Assembly (NCBI GenBank): GCA_040367435.1
Contig: BAABWY010000001.1
Span: forward strand, 868,001-932,000
DNA length: 64,000 bases
Source of the DNA: Hyphomicrobiales bacterium 4NK60-0047b
Lineage (GTDB): Bacteria; Pseudomonadota; Alphaproteobacteria; Rhizobiales; HXMU1428-3
Direction of reading: 5' to 3'
The notes below the pieces were generated by a model. It searched no databases. It was not told the DNA's origin and saw nothing but the letters and a program-made list of their open reading frames with translations. The stretch's first letter is position 1; every line of letters begins with the position of its first letter. Positions 18,166 to 27,629 of the stretch are shown in pieces. The translations under genes were made by a program, and so were the position numbers.

Positions 18166-18299
18166 AAAACACTTTTCCCAAAAGCTTCAATTTCTAACGA
18201 ACTAACGCGTGTTGCATTTTTATGAATTCATAAAAGCTGCTTCTCAAACCTCATTTACGAAAAAGGGAGTGCTCTCCTTCAGAGTGCGGACATGACGCC

Positions 18300-18413
18300 A
18301 GCGCGGTTGCAGGTAGGCAAACTGAAGCGCCACTAAAAGCGCGGTTGCAGGTGGGCAAACTGAAGCGCCACTAAAAGTGCCGTTGCTAGTGGGTAACCTA
18401 AAGCGCAGATAAA
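18300..18413 (+). repeat. Three tandem 38-bp short hairpin repeats inside copy F
   Basis: Units at 18300, 18338 and 18376, each 38 bp. The first two differ at one base in the loop (AGGTAG, AGGTGG); the third has diverged (CCGTTGC, GGTAACC, keeping arm pairing better than the others). They occupy exactly the loop of long-repeat hairpin 2, whose arms close on either side. Confidence 0.9.
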
Positions 18414-18503
18414 ATGCGTCCGGCGTAGAAGATCAGCCCGAACAGAGTGAAACGAGTACGGAAAACCTGATCGCAAGAAAACCTCCGCCCCTCGGAGGTA
18501 GGC

Positions 18504-18543
18504 AGTGCGGATGCATAGTAGGCATCTGAAGCACAGCAAAAAT
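18504..18543 (+). repeat. Short hairpin repeat with GTGC/GCAC outer stem
   Basis: Order: GTGC, GGATGC, loop ATAGTAG, GCATC, TGAA, GCAC, then an A-rich tail. Compared with the GCGC/GCGC and GGTTGC/GCAACC units, both arms of both stems have changed together. It lies where hairpin 4 of the long repeat is expected. Confidence 0.8.
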
Positions 18544-18756
18544 TTCGTGAGAGAAAACTATGTAACCGAAAGCTTTTACATCTTGTGTTTTAATGTAAAA
18601 AACTAATGGTTTTATTTTCGCTTATTGCTATATTAAAGTTCATATTCAGCCATTTATTGCTGAAACATACCTAAATTTTAAAACAGTATTAAAACTCCGG
18701 TTGTTATAGCTGATGCTGCACATCTTTGCTGATCGACAACCTGAAGGGGCGATTAA

Positions 18757-18835
18757 ACAGCGTGGATGCATGTGGCGGTTTCTGGTGGGAAACTGAAGCC
18801 ACATCAAAAAGAGAGCATCTAAAGCGCAACTAAAA
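18757..18835 (+). repeat. Nested pair of short hairpin repeats
   Basis: An outer unit with left part GCGTGGATGC (18760-18769) and right part GCATCTAAAGCGCAAC (18815-18830) is split in its loop by a complete inner unit (18770-18810) whose outer stem is ATGTGGC/GCCACAT and inner stem GGTTTC/GAAAC with loop TGGTGG. The structure ends directly before the ribosome site of the dehydrogenase gene. A further decayed unit with ACAACCTGAAGG precedes it near 18727-18756. Confidence 0.8.
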
Positions 18836-18846
18836 ATGAGGACGAT

Positions 18847-19746
18847 ATGGCCGAGAGCATACAGCCAGTAGAAGAAATAAAACAAATAGGCATTATTGGC
18901 GCAGGACATATGGGCTCAGGCATAGCTCAAGTCGCCTCATTAGCAGGCTATAAGGTCATCCTTGTCGACGTCTCGAAAGAAAAAACAGAAGCCGCCCTCG
19001 CCACAATTAATGGCAACATAGCTCGGCAAGTCTCTAAAGACACCATTACTAAGGACCAACAACAAGCCGCACTAGACCTCATCACAATCACCTCAGACAT
19101 CAACCAACTTTCAGAAGCTGACCTTGTCGTCGAAGCCATCACAGAAGATGAAGACCTAAAACAAGAAATTTACAAAGACCTCTGTCCCGTTTTGAAACCT
19201 GAAGCAATCCTCTGCTCAAACACCTCCACCATCTCAATCACCCGCCTCGCTGCCAAAACTGACCGTCCAGCAAAATTCATTGGCATGCACTTCATGAACC
19301 CAGTGCCGGTTATGGAATTGGTCGAGCTCATCAGAGGCATCGCAACAGAAGAAGAAACCTATCAAACCTGTAAAGCTTTCGTAAAATCCCTTGAAAAATA
19401 CACAGCCGTTTCAGAAGATTTTCCAGCCTTTATTGTTCACCGCATCATGATCCCGATGATCAACGAAGCGATCTACACACTCTATGAAGGCGTTGGCACA
19501 GTTGAAGCCATCGACACAGCCATGTGCTATGGCGCGCATCACCCAATGGGCCCTTTGGAATTAGCTGATTTTATCGGGCTAGATAATTGCCTCGGCATCA
19601 TGCAAAAACTCTATGAAGGTTTAGCAGATCCAAAATACCGTCCTTGCCCACTATTGGTTAAATATGTTGAAGCCGGTTGGACAGGCCAAAAGGCCGGACG
19701 CGGTTTTTATGATTATCGCGACGGAACCCCGGTTCCAACAAGGTAA
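18847..19746 (+). CDS. 3-hydroxybutyryl-CoA dehydrogenase
   Basis: 299 residues, the length of stand-alone HbdA/PaaH-type enzymes. NAD-binding GAGHMGSGIAQVASLAG lies at 18-34; the catalytic region FIGMHFMNPVPVMELVELI and HRIMIPMINEAI follow, and the C-terminal dimer domain has MGPLELADFIGLDNCL. It interconverts L-3-hydroxybutyryl-CoA and acetoacetyl-CoA in beta-oxidation or butyrate metabolism. Phylogenetic neighbours put it after etfBA in many rhizobia, as I recall. GAGG lies 6 nt before ATG 18847. The stereochemistry differs from PhaB at 44923, which makes the R isomer. Confidence 0.93.
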   Translation: MAESIQPVEEIKQIGIIGAGHMGSGIAQVASLAGYKVILVDVSKEKTEAALATINGNIARQVSKDTITKDQQQAALDLITITSDINQLSEADLVVEAITEDEDLKQEIYKDLCPVLKPEAILCSNTSTISITRLAAKTDRPAKFIGMHFMNPVPVMELVELIRGIATEEETYQTCKAFVKSLEKYTAVSEDFPAFIVHRIMIPMINEAIYTLYEGVGTVEAIDTAMCYGAHHPMGPLELADFIGLDNCLGIMQKLYEGLADPKYRPCPLLVKYVEAGWTGQKAGRGFYDYRDGTPVPTR

Positions 19747-19804
19747 GTTTCCTCGAGAATAAACCAACAACAAGTCAGCTCAAGCATCGAGAAAAGATCA
19801 CCTG

Positions 19805-20014
19805 ATGGACGTCACAGATAGTAACGGTAATGAACTCACCGAAGGTGACAACGTAACTCTCATCAAAGACCTAAAAGTCAAAGGCACGTCCCTCAATCTC
19901 AAGCGCGGCACAGTGATGAAAAACATCCGCTTCACCTCCAAAGAAGGCGAAGTCGAATGCCGACAAGGCAAATCCACAATCGTCCTAAAAACCCAATTCC
20001 TGAAAAAAGCTTAG
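19805..20014 (+). CDS. PhnA/YjdM C-terminal-domain protein, zinc ribbon absent
   Basis: 69 residues that align with the conserved C-terminal domain of YjdM (formerly PhnA): V-x-DSNGNELTEGDNVTLIKDL, KVKGTSLNLKRGT, VKNIR-like and a closing LKTQFLKKA. Full YjdM proteins are about 110 residues with an N-terminal zinc ribbon; that part is missing here and is not found in the upstream 58 bp, so this is a short single-domain form. Despite the old name, the family has no shown role in phosphonate use. It may share a transcript with the dehydrogenase upstream and the orphan downstream (16 bp gap). Confidence 0.8.
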   Translation: MDVTDSNGNELTEGDNVTLIKDLKVKGTSLNLKRGTVMKNIRFTSKEGEVECRQGKSTIVLKTQFLKKA

Positions 20015-20030
20015 CTAATAGATTGTCAAT

Positions 20031-20405
20031 ATGTCAATTAAGTTACCCAAATACATTGATTATTTCGACCTAACGAATCTAGAGTATCGAACTGAAAATG
20101 ACAGTTTAAAATTTGAATTAATAGATCCTAGAACACCTCCAGAATATTATAAAGTAGAGTTGGAAGGGGTAATACACGTCTCGATTTCAAAGGATCTAGA
20201 AGTAGATGATGATATTTTCATGCTAGGTCATTTTAGGTTATCAAAAACAGATGGCAAAATTTCACCTACTGAAAAAAACACTCAAAGCCCAATTCATCCT
20301 GAATATTATCCAGAACAAAGTTTTTATCATTTAGACATAGATGGGTTCATTACCATCCAAGCTATAGGAACCAAATTCACAATTCAAAAAGAAGACAACA
20401 TATAA
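20031..20405 (+). CDS. Unrecognised 124-residue protein
   Basis: No family recognised. The protein is acidic, has no signal peptide or membrane helix, and alternates short beta-like strands (YKVELEGVIHVSIS, FYHLDIDGFITIQAIG) with polar turns. The coding DNA is clearly richer in A and T than the flanking genes, which hints at recent arrival. It starts 16 bp after the PhnA-like gene without a strong ribosome site and ends 12 bp before the convergent tyrC stop. Small beta-rich orphans of this kind include immunity-type proteins, but no toxin gene is beside it, so no function is proposed. Confidence 0.6.
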   Translation: MSIKLPKYIDYFDLTNLEYRTENDSLKFELIDPRTPPEYYKVELEGVIHVSISKDLEVDDDIFMLGHFRLSKTDGKISPTEKNTQSPIHPEYYPEQSFYHLDIDGFITIQAIGTKFTIQKEDNI

Positions 20406-20417
20406 TTATACACTTAG

Positions 20418-21317
20418 TTACTCTGTCGCCTGTCCAGCTTCAATAATCGATCGGCGAATTTCTCGTGTCCTAGTGAATAAATCTTCCAAAGCTTGCCCAT
20501 CACCGCGGCGAATGTGGCGTTGGAGTTGCGTCAAGTCTTCCGTGAAACGACCAAGCATCTCCAGAACGGCGTCTTTGTTGTTCATAAAAACATCGCGCCA
20601 CATCACCGGGTCAGAGGCGGCTATGCGTGTAAAGTCCCTGAAACCACCAGCAGAATATTTAATCACTTCACTCGACGTCACCTCTTCAAGATCAGCGGCC
20701 GTTCCCACAATATTATAAGCAATGAGGTGCGGGATATGGCTGGTGATGGCAAGAACAATATCATGATGCTCCGCGTCCATCTCTTCCACATCAGAGCCAA
20801 GCCCGGCCCAAAGGTTCGAGACTTTCTCAACCTCAGGTCGAGGCGTATTTTCAATCGGCGTTAAAATACACCAGCGCCCTTCAAACAAAGTCGAGAACCC
20901 GGCTTTCGGGCCTGAATATTCTGTGCCAGCCACGGGATGCCCCGGCACAAAATGACAAGTCTCAGGAAGGTGAGGTACGACAGCGTCGATTATGCTTTTT
21001 TTAACTGACCCAACATCAGATAAAATCGCTCCGTCCTTAAGGTGAGAACAAAGCTCTTGAGCCAAAGATCCAACAGCCCCTACCGGCACAGCCATGATGA
21101 CCAGATCAGCATTCGAGACAGCCTCTTCAAGCGTCTCAGTCACGTCAGCACCAAACCCCTCAATGCCCCGTGCCTCAGCACGAACAGCCTCAGAACCATC
21201 AAATCCCAAAACATGGTTTGCTAACTTCTTATCGCTAATCGCCCTGGTGAGAGAGGAACCAATAAGCCCAAGTCCAATGATCGCAATTCTATCGAATACT
21301 GTATCAAAATCCTTCAT
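20418..21317 (-). CDS. tyrC: Prephenate/arogenate (cyclohexadienyl) dehydrogenase
   Basis: 299 residues. The N-terminal Rossmann motif is IIGLGLIGSSLTRA at 13-26; the catalytic domain has GHPVAGTEYSGPKAG near 125, with the conserved histidine and the downstream SHIPHLIAYNIVG helix. It oxidatively decarboxylates prephenate (or arogenate) with NAD(P) in tyrosine synthesis. The start ATG lies 3 bp after the hisC stop, so hisC-tyrC is an operon; this pairing fits HisC acting also as an aromatic aminotransferase. No ACT regulatory domain is present. TyrA is an equally valid name. Confidence 0.92.
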   Translation of the reverse strand: MKDFDTVFDRIAIIGLGLIGSSLTRAISDKKLANHVLGFDGSEAVRAEARGIEGFGADVTETLEEAVSNADLVIMAVPVGAVGSLAQELCSHLKDGAILSDVGSVKKSIIDAVVPHLPETCHFVPGHPVAGTEYSGPKAGFSTLFEGRWCILTPIENTPRPEVEKVSNLWAGLGSDVEEMDAEHHDIVLAITSHIPHLIAYNIVGTAADLEEVTSSEVIKYSAGGFRDFTRIAASDPVMWRDVFMNNKDAVLEMLGRFTEDLTQLQRHIRRGDGQALEDLFTRTREIRRSIIEAGQATE

Positions 21318-21320
21318 GAG

Positions 21321-22421
21321 CTAACCCGCCTGTTTCACAAATTGAGATAAGCTTTTAACCACAGCCTCATTTTCAGCTTGTGTGCCAATCGTAATCCGCA
21401 AACTATTCGGCAAGCCATAGCTCTCCATCCGGCGCACAATAATCCCATCATTGATCAAATACGCGTCAGCATTCGCCGCTGTTTTAGTGCCCGTTTCATC
21501 AAAACTAACCAGAATAAAATTAGCAACAGAAGGTGTAACTTCAAGTCCAAGATCTGTTAGTTGCCCACTCAACCAAGAAACCCATTGATCATTATGATCA
21601 ATCGACCGCTCTATATGAGCAACATCTTCCATGGCCGCAGCACCAGCTGCTAATGCCGGTGTTGAGAGATTAAACGGCCCACGAATACGGTTCAGCACAT
21701 CAATAATCGAAGCCGGCCCAAACGCCCAACCAATGCGAAGCGCAGCCAGTCCATAAATTTTCGAAAACGTCCGTGTCATGATGGTGTTTTCTGTTGTCGC
21801 CACCAATTCAAGTCCAGCTTCATAATCATTGCGGCGCACATATTCAGCATATGCCCCATCAAGCACCAACCCAACCGAGCTAGGAAGCTCAGCCCGCAGA
21901 CGCTTAATCTCATCATGCGGCAGGTAAGTTCCCGTTGGATTATTCGGGTTCGCAATAAACACCAGTTTCGTCTTCGGCGTCACCACCTTTAAAATCTCAT
22001 CAACATTCGCTGTTAAATCAACTTCTTTGGCAACAACAGGCGTCGCCCCTGCCGCCATAATCGCGATCTTGTAAACCAGAAACCCATGTTCCGTATAAAT
22101 CGCCTCGTCACCATCTTGCAAATAAGCTTGTGCAATCAGATTAAGTAATTCATCAGACCCAGCGCCGCAAATAATCCGCGTCGCATCCAAACCATATTGT
22201 TTAGCAATAGCAGCCCGAAGCTCGGTCGCGGACCCATCCGGGTAACGAAACAACTTCTCAGCCCCATGCGCATAGCTCTCAACAGCCTTAGAGCTTGGCC
22301 CAAGAGGCGTTTCATTTGAAGAAAGTTTAATGATTTTTTTATTAGCCCCAGCACTTGATTTTCCTGGCACATAAGGCGAAATATCAAGAATAGTCTTTCT
22401 TGGCGTAAAGTCCGAGCTCAT
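21321..22421 (-). CDS. hisC: Histidinol-phosphate / aromatic aminotransferase
   Basis: 366 residues from ATG 22421. The open frame continues to a TTG at 22448, but the ATG has GGAAAAG upstream and gives the usual N terminus. PLP fold-type I motifs: [10 protein letters not shown] near 35, [13 protein letters not shown] near 165, and [16 protein letters not shown] near 220 where the lysine holds PLP. It converts imidazole-acetol phosphate to histidinol phosphate and probably phenylpyruvate and prephenate as well. It is the first gene of the hisC-tyrC operon, divergent from metX, a common rhizobial layout. Confidence 0.93.
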   Translation of the reverse strand: MSSDFTPRKTILDISPYVPGKSSAGANKKIIKLSSNETPLGPSSKAVESYAHGAEKLFRYPDGSATELRAAIAKQYGLDATRIICGAGSDELLNLIAQAYLQDGDEAIYTEHGFLVYKIAIMAAGATPVVAKEVDLTANVDEILKVVTPKTKLVFIANPNNPTGTYLPHDEIKRLRAELPSSVGLVLDGAYAEYVRRNDYEAGLELVATTENTIMTRTFSKIYGLAALRIGWAFGPASIIDVLNRIRGPFNLSTPALAAGAAAMEDVAHIERSIDHNDQWVSWLSGQLTDLGLEVTPSVANFILVSFDETGTKTAANADAYLINDGIIVRRMESYGLPNSLRITIGTQAENEAVVKSLSQFVKQAG

Positions 22422-22454
22422 TAGGTTCTTTTCCGTGTATTTTAACAACTAACA

Positions 22455-22498
22455 GCAGGTTTAAGCGAATTTCAACTAACCTGCACTAATTTTTTTTA
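22455..22498 (+). other. Terminator-like hairpin in the hisC-metX divergent region
   Basis: GCAGGTT (22455-22461) and AACCTGC (22478-22484) form a 7-bp stem with a 16-nt loop, followed by ACTAATTTTTTTT on the plus strand. It lies 115 bp before the metX start. It could stop upstream transcription or act as an attenuator in the metX leader; only one conformation is evident. Confidence 0.35.
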
Positions 22499-22612
22499 AA
22501 ATGCCAAATCAAAGCTCCATAAAATTAATGATCTTCATAGAAAAATATCGTAAATAAGAGAGCTAACTTTAAATTTATTGAGTATTTTTAGACCCTAACT
22601 TCGAAAGACTGT

Positions 22613-23887
22613 ATGACAAGCCATCCTAAAAACAGAGATCAACTCAATGGTCAATCTGAAGAAGAGGTCTTAAACAAAGACACAAACGCTGATTTGAAGG
22701 GGAATAAATCCGCTAAAGAGGCAACGCCTCGTCATGCCATCACCAAATCAGAAACCAAAACTTTTGAGAATACTGAGCTAAAATTAGAATCTGGCGCAAC
22801 TCTTTCACCCTTCACCATCGCCTATGAAAGCTACGGCACCTTAAATGCAGATAAAACCAATGCCATTTTAGTCTGTCATGCGCTAACGGGGGATCAATAC
22901 GCTGCCAGTAAACACCCCGTCACAGGCAAAGAAGGCTGGTGGGAAATTCTGGTAGGCCCTGGCAAACCAATTGATACAGACAAATATTTCGTCCTCTGCA
23001 CAAACGTCATCGGTGGCTGCATGGGCTCAACAGGGCCCGCCTCAATCAACCCTGAAACAGGTATAGTCTATGGCCTTGATTTCCCAATGATTACTATTGG
23101 AGACATGGTAAAAGCTCAAGTTCACCTAATAGATAGCTTAGGAATTGATCAGCTCTTTTCTGTGATTGGCGGCTCAATGGGCGGCATGCAAGTGCTTCAG
23201 TGGGCATCAAAATATTCAGAGCGGGTATTCTCAGCCATCCCAATCGCAACAGCAGCCCGTCATTCAAGCCAAAACATTGCGTTTCATGAGGTTGGCCGCC
23301 AGGCAGTTATGGCTGACCCTGAGTGGAAAAGCGGGCGCTATTTAGAAGAAAAGACCAATCCACGCAAAGGATTAGCTGTTGCCCGCATGGCCGCTCATAT
23401 CACTTACCTTTCAGATGAAGCTCTGCATTCAAAATTTGGACGCAACTTACAAGAGCGAGAAAAAATTACTTTTGGATTTGACGCCGACTTTCAAGTTGAA
23501 AGTTATTTACGCCACCAGGGCTTCAGATTTGTTGATCGTTTTGATGCCAATTCATATCTCTACATAACAAGAGCAATGGATTATTTTGATTTATTTGCTG
23601 AGCACGACGGCATTCTAGCGGGCGCTTTCAAAGATACAAAAACAAGGTTTTGCGTCGTCTCATTCACCAGTGATTGGCTTTTCCCATCAAGAGATAGCCG
23701 CCAAATTGTTCACGCTCTCACAGCAAATGCCGCGAATGTTTCATTTGTCGATATTGAATCAGAAAAAGGCCATGACGCTTTCTTGCTAGATGAACCAGAA
23801 ATGATCTCAGCCATAAGAGGCTTCATTAGCGCAGGCGCCAAACAAAAAGGCCTTAGCACAGACGAAAAACAAAAGGGAACTTCGTGA
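22613..23887 (+). CDS. metX: Homoserine O-acetyltransferase (MetX)
   Basis: 424 residues, about 40-50 longer than the average MetX because of a polar N-terminal extension before the conserved core ([21 protein letters not shown]). The alpha/beta-hydrolase triad is visible: nucleophile in GGSMGGMQ near 187, aspartate in SDWLFP near 353 and histidine in KGHDAFL near 386. The oxyanion [11 protein letters not shown] segment is also present. It acetylates homoserine (some members use succinyl-CoA), the first committed step to methionine. It overlaps metW by 4 bp. No SAM-II riboswitch was recognisable upstream. Confidence 0.95.
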   Translation: MTSHPKNRDQLNGQSEEEVLNKDTNADLKGNKSAKEATPRHAITKSETKTFENTELKLESGATLSPFTIAYESYGTLNADKTNAILVCHALTGDQYAASKHPVTGKEGWWEILVGPGKPIDTDKYFVLCTNVIGGCMGSTGPASINPETGIVYGLDFPMITIGDMVKAQVHLIDSLGIDQLFSVIGGSMGGMQVLQWASKYSERVFSAIPIATAARHSSQNIAFHEVGRQAVMADPEWKSGRYLEEKTNPRKGLAVARMAAHITYLSDEALHSKFGRNLQEREKITFGFDADFQVESYLRHQGFRFVDRFDANSYLYITRAMDYFDLFAEHDGILAGAFKDTKTRFCVVSFTSDWLFPSRDSRQIVHALTANAANVSFVDIESEKGHDAFLLDEPEMISAIRGFISAGAKQKGLSTDEKQKGTS

Positions 23888-24525
23888 GTAACAATCAAGA
23901 ACAGTCAAACACCTCGAACTCCATCAGACATGACCACCTGATCATCAAATCTATGATCAGCCCCAATGCCCGCGTGCTCGATATTGGCTGCGGCGATGGA
24001 GCCTTGCTAGAACTGTTGCGCGAAGAAAAAAACGTTGATGGTCGTGGCATTGAAATCAACCAAAAAAATGTAAATCATGCGGTAGCAAAAGGCCTCAGTG
24101 TTATTCAAGGCGATGCCGATAGCGATCTGATTAATTATCCAGATAAAAGTTTTGATTACGCTGTTCTCAGTCTCACAATCCAGGCGACCAAAAATCCAAG
24201 ATTAGTCCTAGAACAACTACTGCGCATCGCTGATTATGCCATTGTCTCATTCCCAAATTTCGGACACTGGAAAATCCGTTGGCAAATCTTAGCTTTCGGC
24301 CGCATGCCCGTAACAGACAAGCTGCCTGAGCAATGGTATGACACACCAAACATTCACTTTTGTACCGTGAAAGATTTTGCAACTCTTTGCAAAAACATAA
24401 ACACCAAAGTTGAAGAAGCCATTTCAATTAATGGCTATGGCAAAGAATTAAGTGATGACATTCCCTTGTTCATTCACAATCTTTTAGGGCGAGAATCCGT
24501 TTTTCTACTCTCAAAGAACAAATAA
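23884..24525 (+). CDS. metW: Methionine biosynthesis protein MetW
   Basis: 213 residues. A class I methyltransferase-like fold with motif [16 protein letters not shown] at 30-44, then [13 protein letters not shown] and [21 protein letters not shown]. The following [15 protein letters not shown] is typical of MetW. MetW forms a complex with MetX and is needed for its activity in alphaproteobacteria. The start is GTG at 23884, overlapping the metX stop as GTGA, with AGGGAAC upstream, so translation is coupled. The gene is closed by a strong terminator directly after its stop. Confidence 0.95.
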   Translation: MSNNQEQSNTSNSIRHDHLIIKSMISPNARVLDIGCGDGALLELLREEKNVDGRGIEINQKNVNHAVAKGLSVIQGDADSDLINYPDKSFDYAVLSLTIQATKNPRLVLEQLLRIADYAIVSFPNFGHWKIRWQILAFGRMPVTDKLPEQWYDTPNIHFCTVKDFATLCKNINTKVEEAISINGYGKELSDDIPLFIHNLLGRESVFLLSKNK

Positions 24526-24566
24526 AAAAAGACAGTTAGAGTTTAAACTCTAACTGTCTTTTTTTT
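24524..24566 (+). terminator. Bidirectional intrinsic terminator between metW and a chemoreceptor gene
   Basis: A 14-bp perfect palindrome, GACAGTTAGAGTTT/AAACTCTAACTGTC, is flanked by seven A on the left and eight T on the right, so it can end transcription from both convergent genes. It starts overlapping the metW stop codon. Confidence 0.95.
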
Positions 24567-24609
24567 AAATGTTTTTTTGTCATTCAGAATAGTTCAGTTT
24601 AAACCATTC

Positions 24610-26796
24610 TTACGTACCAGTACGTAATGAGGAAGAGTCTTCCTTGTCAGTATCTCCAGAAACATTTTCAAGGAATTGATTAACTGAACTAGATAACCTC
24701 TCAGTCACATCTCCTAAACGATCAGATACACTCTGAACGGTCTCTGCTTCTTGTGCAGTTTCTTTAATCGTGTTTGCAACTGATGAAACCCCTTCAGAAG
24801 CTTTGATACTGCCATCAGAAGCAAGTGAAATACTAGATGCAATATCTTGCGTCGCTGCATCTTGTTGCTCAACAGCGGCTGAAATCGTCGACGTCACTTG
24901 TTGAATTTCTGAAACAGAAGCAGAGATCTCTGAAATTGAAGCAACCGTAATATTCGTTGATTGCTGAATAGCACTAATCTGAGAAGAAATTTCCTCAGTT
25001 GCATTTGCTGTTTGCTGAGATAATTGCTTCACTTCAGAGGCAACAACGGCAAATCCTTTACCAGCATCCCCGGCTCTCGCCGCTTCAATCGTAGCATTCA
25101 GTGCAAGTAAGTTGGTCTGCTCAGCAATTTCACTAATGAGTGAGACAACTTCACCGATTTTCCCAGCTGCATCAGAAAGCCCCTTCACATCTTGCTCAGT
25201 TTTCGCAGCTACATCAGCCGCACTTTTCACATTTTCATTCGCTTTATTCGTTTGTTGTGCAATTTCACGAATAGCTGAAGAAAGTTCTTCAGCAACACTT
25301 GCAACATCTTGAACATTACGTGTCGCATCATTAGAAGAGTTTAGAACCATCTCAGTTTCATTTTCAGCAGTAGCTGAAGCACGACCAAGCGTCCCAGCAC
25401 TTTCTTTCATTTTATCAGCTTCACTCACCACACCATCAACAACATCAACCATAACCTGCCTGAAATCACTAATAACATACTCAAGATGTTCGCTTCGTTT
25501 CTGTTCCAAAGCTCGGTTTTTACGTGCTTCTTCTTCCATAGTTTTATTCGCAATTAAATTATCTTTAAATACGCTAATTGCCTGGCTCAATTCACCTATT
25601 TCATCAAGGCGATTGCGACCTTCAATCACCAGACTTGTATCGCCATCAGCTAATTTTTTGGTTTCATCAACCAAGTTTGAAATTGGTTTTGTAGTTAACC
25701 TGCCCAAATAGTAACCAGCAAATGCAAGAGCTGAAATCAAGCAAAGAACAACCAGTAAAATTTGAAAGCCCATATAATAAATAGGCCCCTTAACTTCATC
25801 ATAAGATTGAACGGCAACCAAAGCCCAGTTGATTTCTTTATATTGAAACGGCGTCGCTAAATAAATAAGCTTTAAATTACGATAATTTTCATAATAACCA
25901 TAACCATCCTTACCTGAAAGAGCATCAGTAATAGCTTGATTTTTCACTTCTGTTTTAAAAACATCATAGACTTCAGTGAATTTTGAATCATTACGGAATT
26001 TATAATCTTGGCCAATAACAAGAATTTCACCCGATTTACCAAGATTAACATCTTTCGAGATGATATCTTTATAGCTCGCTGTTGGCAGCTGATACGCTAA
26101 AACACCAATTTTTTTTCCATTATCCATAATCGGAATAGAAACAAAGCTCGCAGGAGCATTAGCAGACGGCCCATAAGCTTTAAAATCGGTAATATGAATT
26201 TTTGAATTATCTGTAGCTTTTTGAGAAACTTTAAAAATTGTAGAAAGATCAGATGCTTTCCACTGCCCACTAATCACATTCGTTGCATAATCAGCTTCTT
26301 TAAAAACGCTATAGATAACATTTCCGCTCATATCGAAGAAAAAGATATCATAATAGCCCATCGTCTTCAGTTTCTGGCGATACCATGGGTGATATTTAGC
26401 ATGCACGCTATCATAAACTGTATTTGTGGCCGCAAAATCTAACTTGTCTTTCTCACCACTTGGATATTGATTATCAGTAACATAAGCCGCTTGTAAGTCA
26501 TTGCCGGGATTAGAAAATTCAGAATAAGCAGAATTAAAAGCTTTAAAAGCTTCAACTGTAAAATTATTTCCAGCTGTAAAACTTAAATCTTTCTCAATAG
26601 CTTTGAGAAACATTTCTAACTTAATTTTTTTACCCTTCAGAATAGCTTCTTTCTGCTTAACGATTAAGTCAGTTCCAAAATCTTTCGCAGAAAGAAAGCT
26701 TAGAGCACCAACAGAAATCCCAACAACCAGAGCACTAAGCACAATAAGAGCTGGTATTTTATAAACCAGCTTCATCTCCATAAGTTTTTTCGACAT
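24610..26796 (-). CDS. Methyl-accepting chemotaxis protein with dCache sensor
   Basis: 728 residues. Transmembrane helix 1 at about 12-34, a periplasmic double-Cache-like sensor from about 40 to 335 ([51 protein letters not shown]-type segments), helix 2 at about 343-365, a HAMP domain to about 418 and the cytoplasmic signalling domain with [20 protein letters not shown] and [16 protein letters not shown]. It senses a small external ligand, often an amino acid or organic acid. GGGGACC precedes the ATG. No CheR-docking pentapeptide at the C terminus (ends SSSLRTGT). It is flanked by the terminator at 24524. Confidence 0.94.
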   Translation of the reverse strand: MSKKLMEMKLVYKIPALIVLSALVVGISVGALSFLSAKDFGTDLIVKQKEAILKGKKIKLEMFLKAIEKDLSFTAGNNFTVEAFKAFNSAYSEFSNPGNDLQAAYVTDNQYPSGEKDKLDFAATNTVYDSVHAKYHPWYRQKLKTMGYYDIFFFDMSGNVIYSVFKEADYATNVISGQWKASDLSTIFKVSQKATDNSKIHITDFKAYGPSANAPASFVSIPIMDNGKKIGVLAYQLPTASYKDIISKDVNLGKSGEILVIGQDYKFRNDSKFTEVYDVFKTEVKNQAITDALSGKDGYGYYENYRNLKLIYLATPFQYKEINWALVAVQSYDEVKGPIYYMGFQILLVVLCLISALAFAGYYLGRLTTKPISNLVDETKKLADGDTSLVIEGRNRLDEIGELSQAISVFKDNLIANKTMEEEARKNRALEQKRSEHLEYVISDFRQVMVDVVDGVVSEADKMKESAGTLGRASATAENETEMVLNSSNDATRNVQDVASVAEELSSAIREIAQQTNKANENVKSAADVAAKTEQDVKGLSDAAGKIGEVVSLISEIAEQTNLLALNATIEAARAGDAGKGFAVVASEVKQLSQQTANATEEISSQISAIQQSTNITVASISEISASVSEIQQVTSTISAAVEQQDAATQDIASSISLASDGSIKASEGVSSVANTIKETAQEAETVQSVSDRLGDVTERLSSSVNQFLENVSGDTDKEDSSSLRTGT

Positions 26797-26927
26797 TTAC
26801 CAAGGTCCCCGTTTCTCAACTAATTTAAGAGAAAGAGTACAACTTACAAAGCTAATGAAGAGTAAACAAAACTAAACAATTGCCTTAAATTTAATCAGCT
26901 AACTTACTAAAAACAAAGAAATTCTTA

Positions 26928-27530
26928 TCACTTTTTTTGTGAAAATGCCTTCTGAATTATTTCAATAGCTCGATCACTATCCCATTGAGCCGGGCCTGCT
27001 AAACGACCAATTTCGCGTCCCTCAGCATCTAGCAAAATCGTAGCCGGCAATCCAACAGCGCGCATTTTAAACATCAGCTTTGTTGTCTTATCTATGTAAA
27101 GGTCCAGATATTTAATTCGCTCTTCATCGAAAAACTTTCTAGGCTTACCAAGTCCACCTCGGTCCATTGAAATGGTCACTACATCAAAAGGGCTATTAGA
27201 AAAATGCTTTTTTAAATTATCAAGCGAAGGCATTTCTTCCCGGCATGGCGCACACCATGTCGCCCAAAGGTTTACAAGAACAACCTTGCCCTTCCAATCA
27301 GAAAAAGCTCGCGTTTTACCAAATGCATCCTGAAATTTGTAATCTTCAATTATCTTGGGTTCTTTATGAAAAATGAAAGCCCGGAGCCGTTCGCCCTGCA
27401 TTTTTTGATATTTTTCCTGATTTGTGGCATCACTTTTCTTTTCACCATTGCCACTTAGGGTCAAACTCGCATATACAGCGACAAAGCCAATTACAGTTGC
27501 AACAAGTGCGGAAACAATCGTAAGTCTCAT
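26928..27530 (-). CDS. tlpA: TlpA-like membrane-anchored thioredoxin
   Basis: 200 residues from ATG 27530, which has AGAGG 7 nt upstream; the frame is open to 27611 but the longer start would hide the membrane anchor. One N-terminal helix (about 3-23) anchors a periplasmic thioredoxin fold. The active site WATWCAPCREEMP puts the two cysteines near residues 92 and 95, and the cis-proline region is AVGLPATILLD. TlpA-type proteins keep copper-site cysteines of cytochrome oxidase or ScoI reduced; cytochrome oxidase assembly genes are at the right end of the window. It is divergent from argH, a usual rhizobial order. Confidence 0.88.
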   Translation of the reverse strand: MRLTIVSALVATVIGFVAVYASLTLSGNGEKKSDATNQEKYQKMQGERLRAFIFHKEPKIIEDYKFQDAFGKTRAFSDWKGKVVLVNLWATWCAPCREEMPSLDNLKKHFSNSPFDVVTISMDRGGLGKPRKFFDEERIKYLDLYIDKTTKLMFKMRAVGLPATILLDAEGREIGRLAGPAQWDSDRAIEIIQKAFSQKK

Positions 27531-27629
27531 AAAATTACCTCTAAATGGGTTCAAAGCGAGTATACGCCCTAAATTTTTGCATACTAAACTAAAGATGTTG
27601 AACCAAATCAATAAAGAAGGCCAACGTGG

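Larger units (their letters stand above)
18259..18557 (+). repeat. Long hairpin repeat, copy F, enlarged by insertions
   Basis: Bounded by GAAAAAGGGAG and CGTGAGAGAAAA like other long copies, but 299 bp instead of about 117. Hairpin 1 is GTGCTCT/AGAGTGC (18269-18287). Hairpin 2 arms GACGC (18294) and GCGTC (18416) are held apart by three short-repeat units. The hairpin 3 position carries an insert with GATCAG/CTGATC arms also present in copy C. Hairpin 4 is replaced by another short unit (18504-18543). This region and the nested pair at 18757 fill the 757 bp between etfA and the next gene. Confidence 0.85.

Noticed and set aside
22449-22612. SAM-II riboswitch upstream of metX
   Set aside because: SAM-II motifs are expected before metX/metA in this class, but I find neither the GATTT-containing loop nor the conserved GCTAAA pseudoknot strand in proper order; only a simple hairpin at 22455 is visible.
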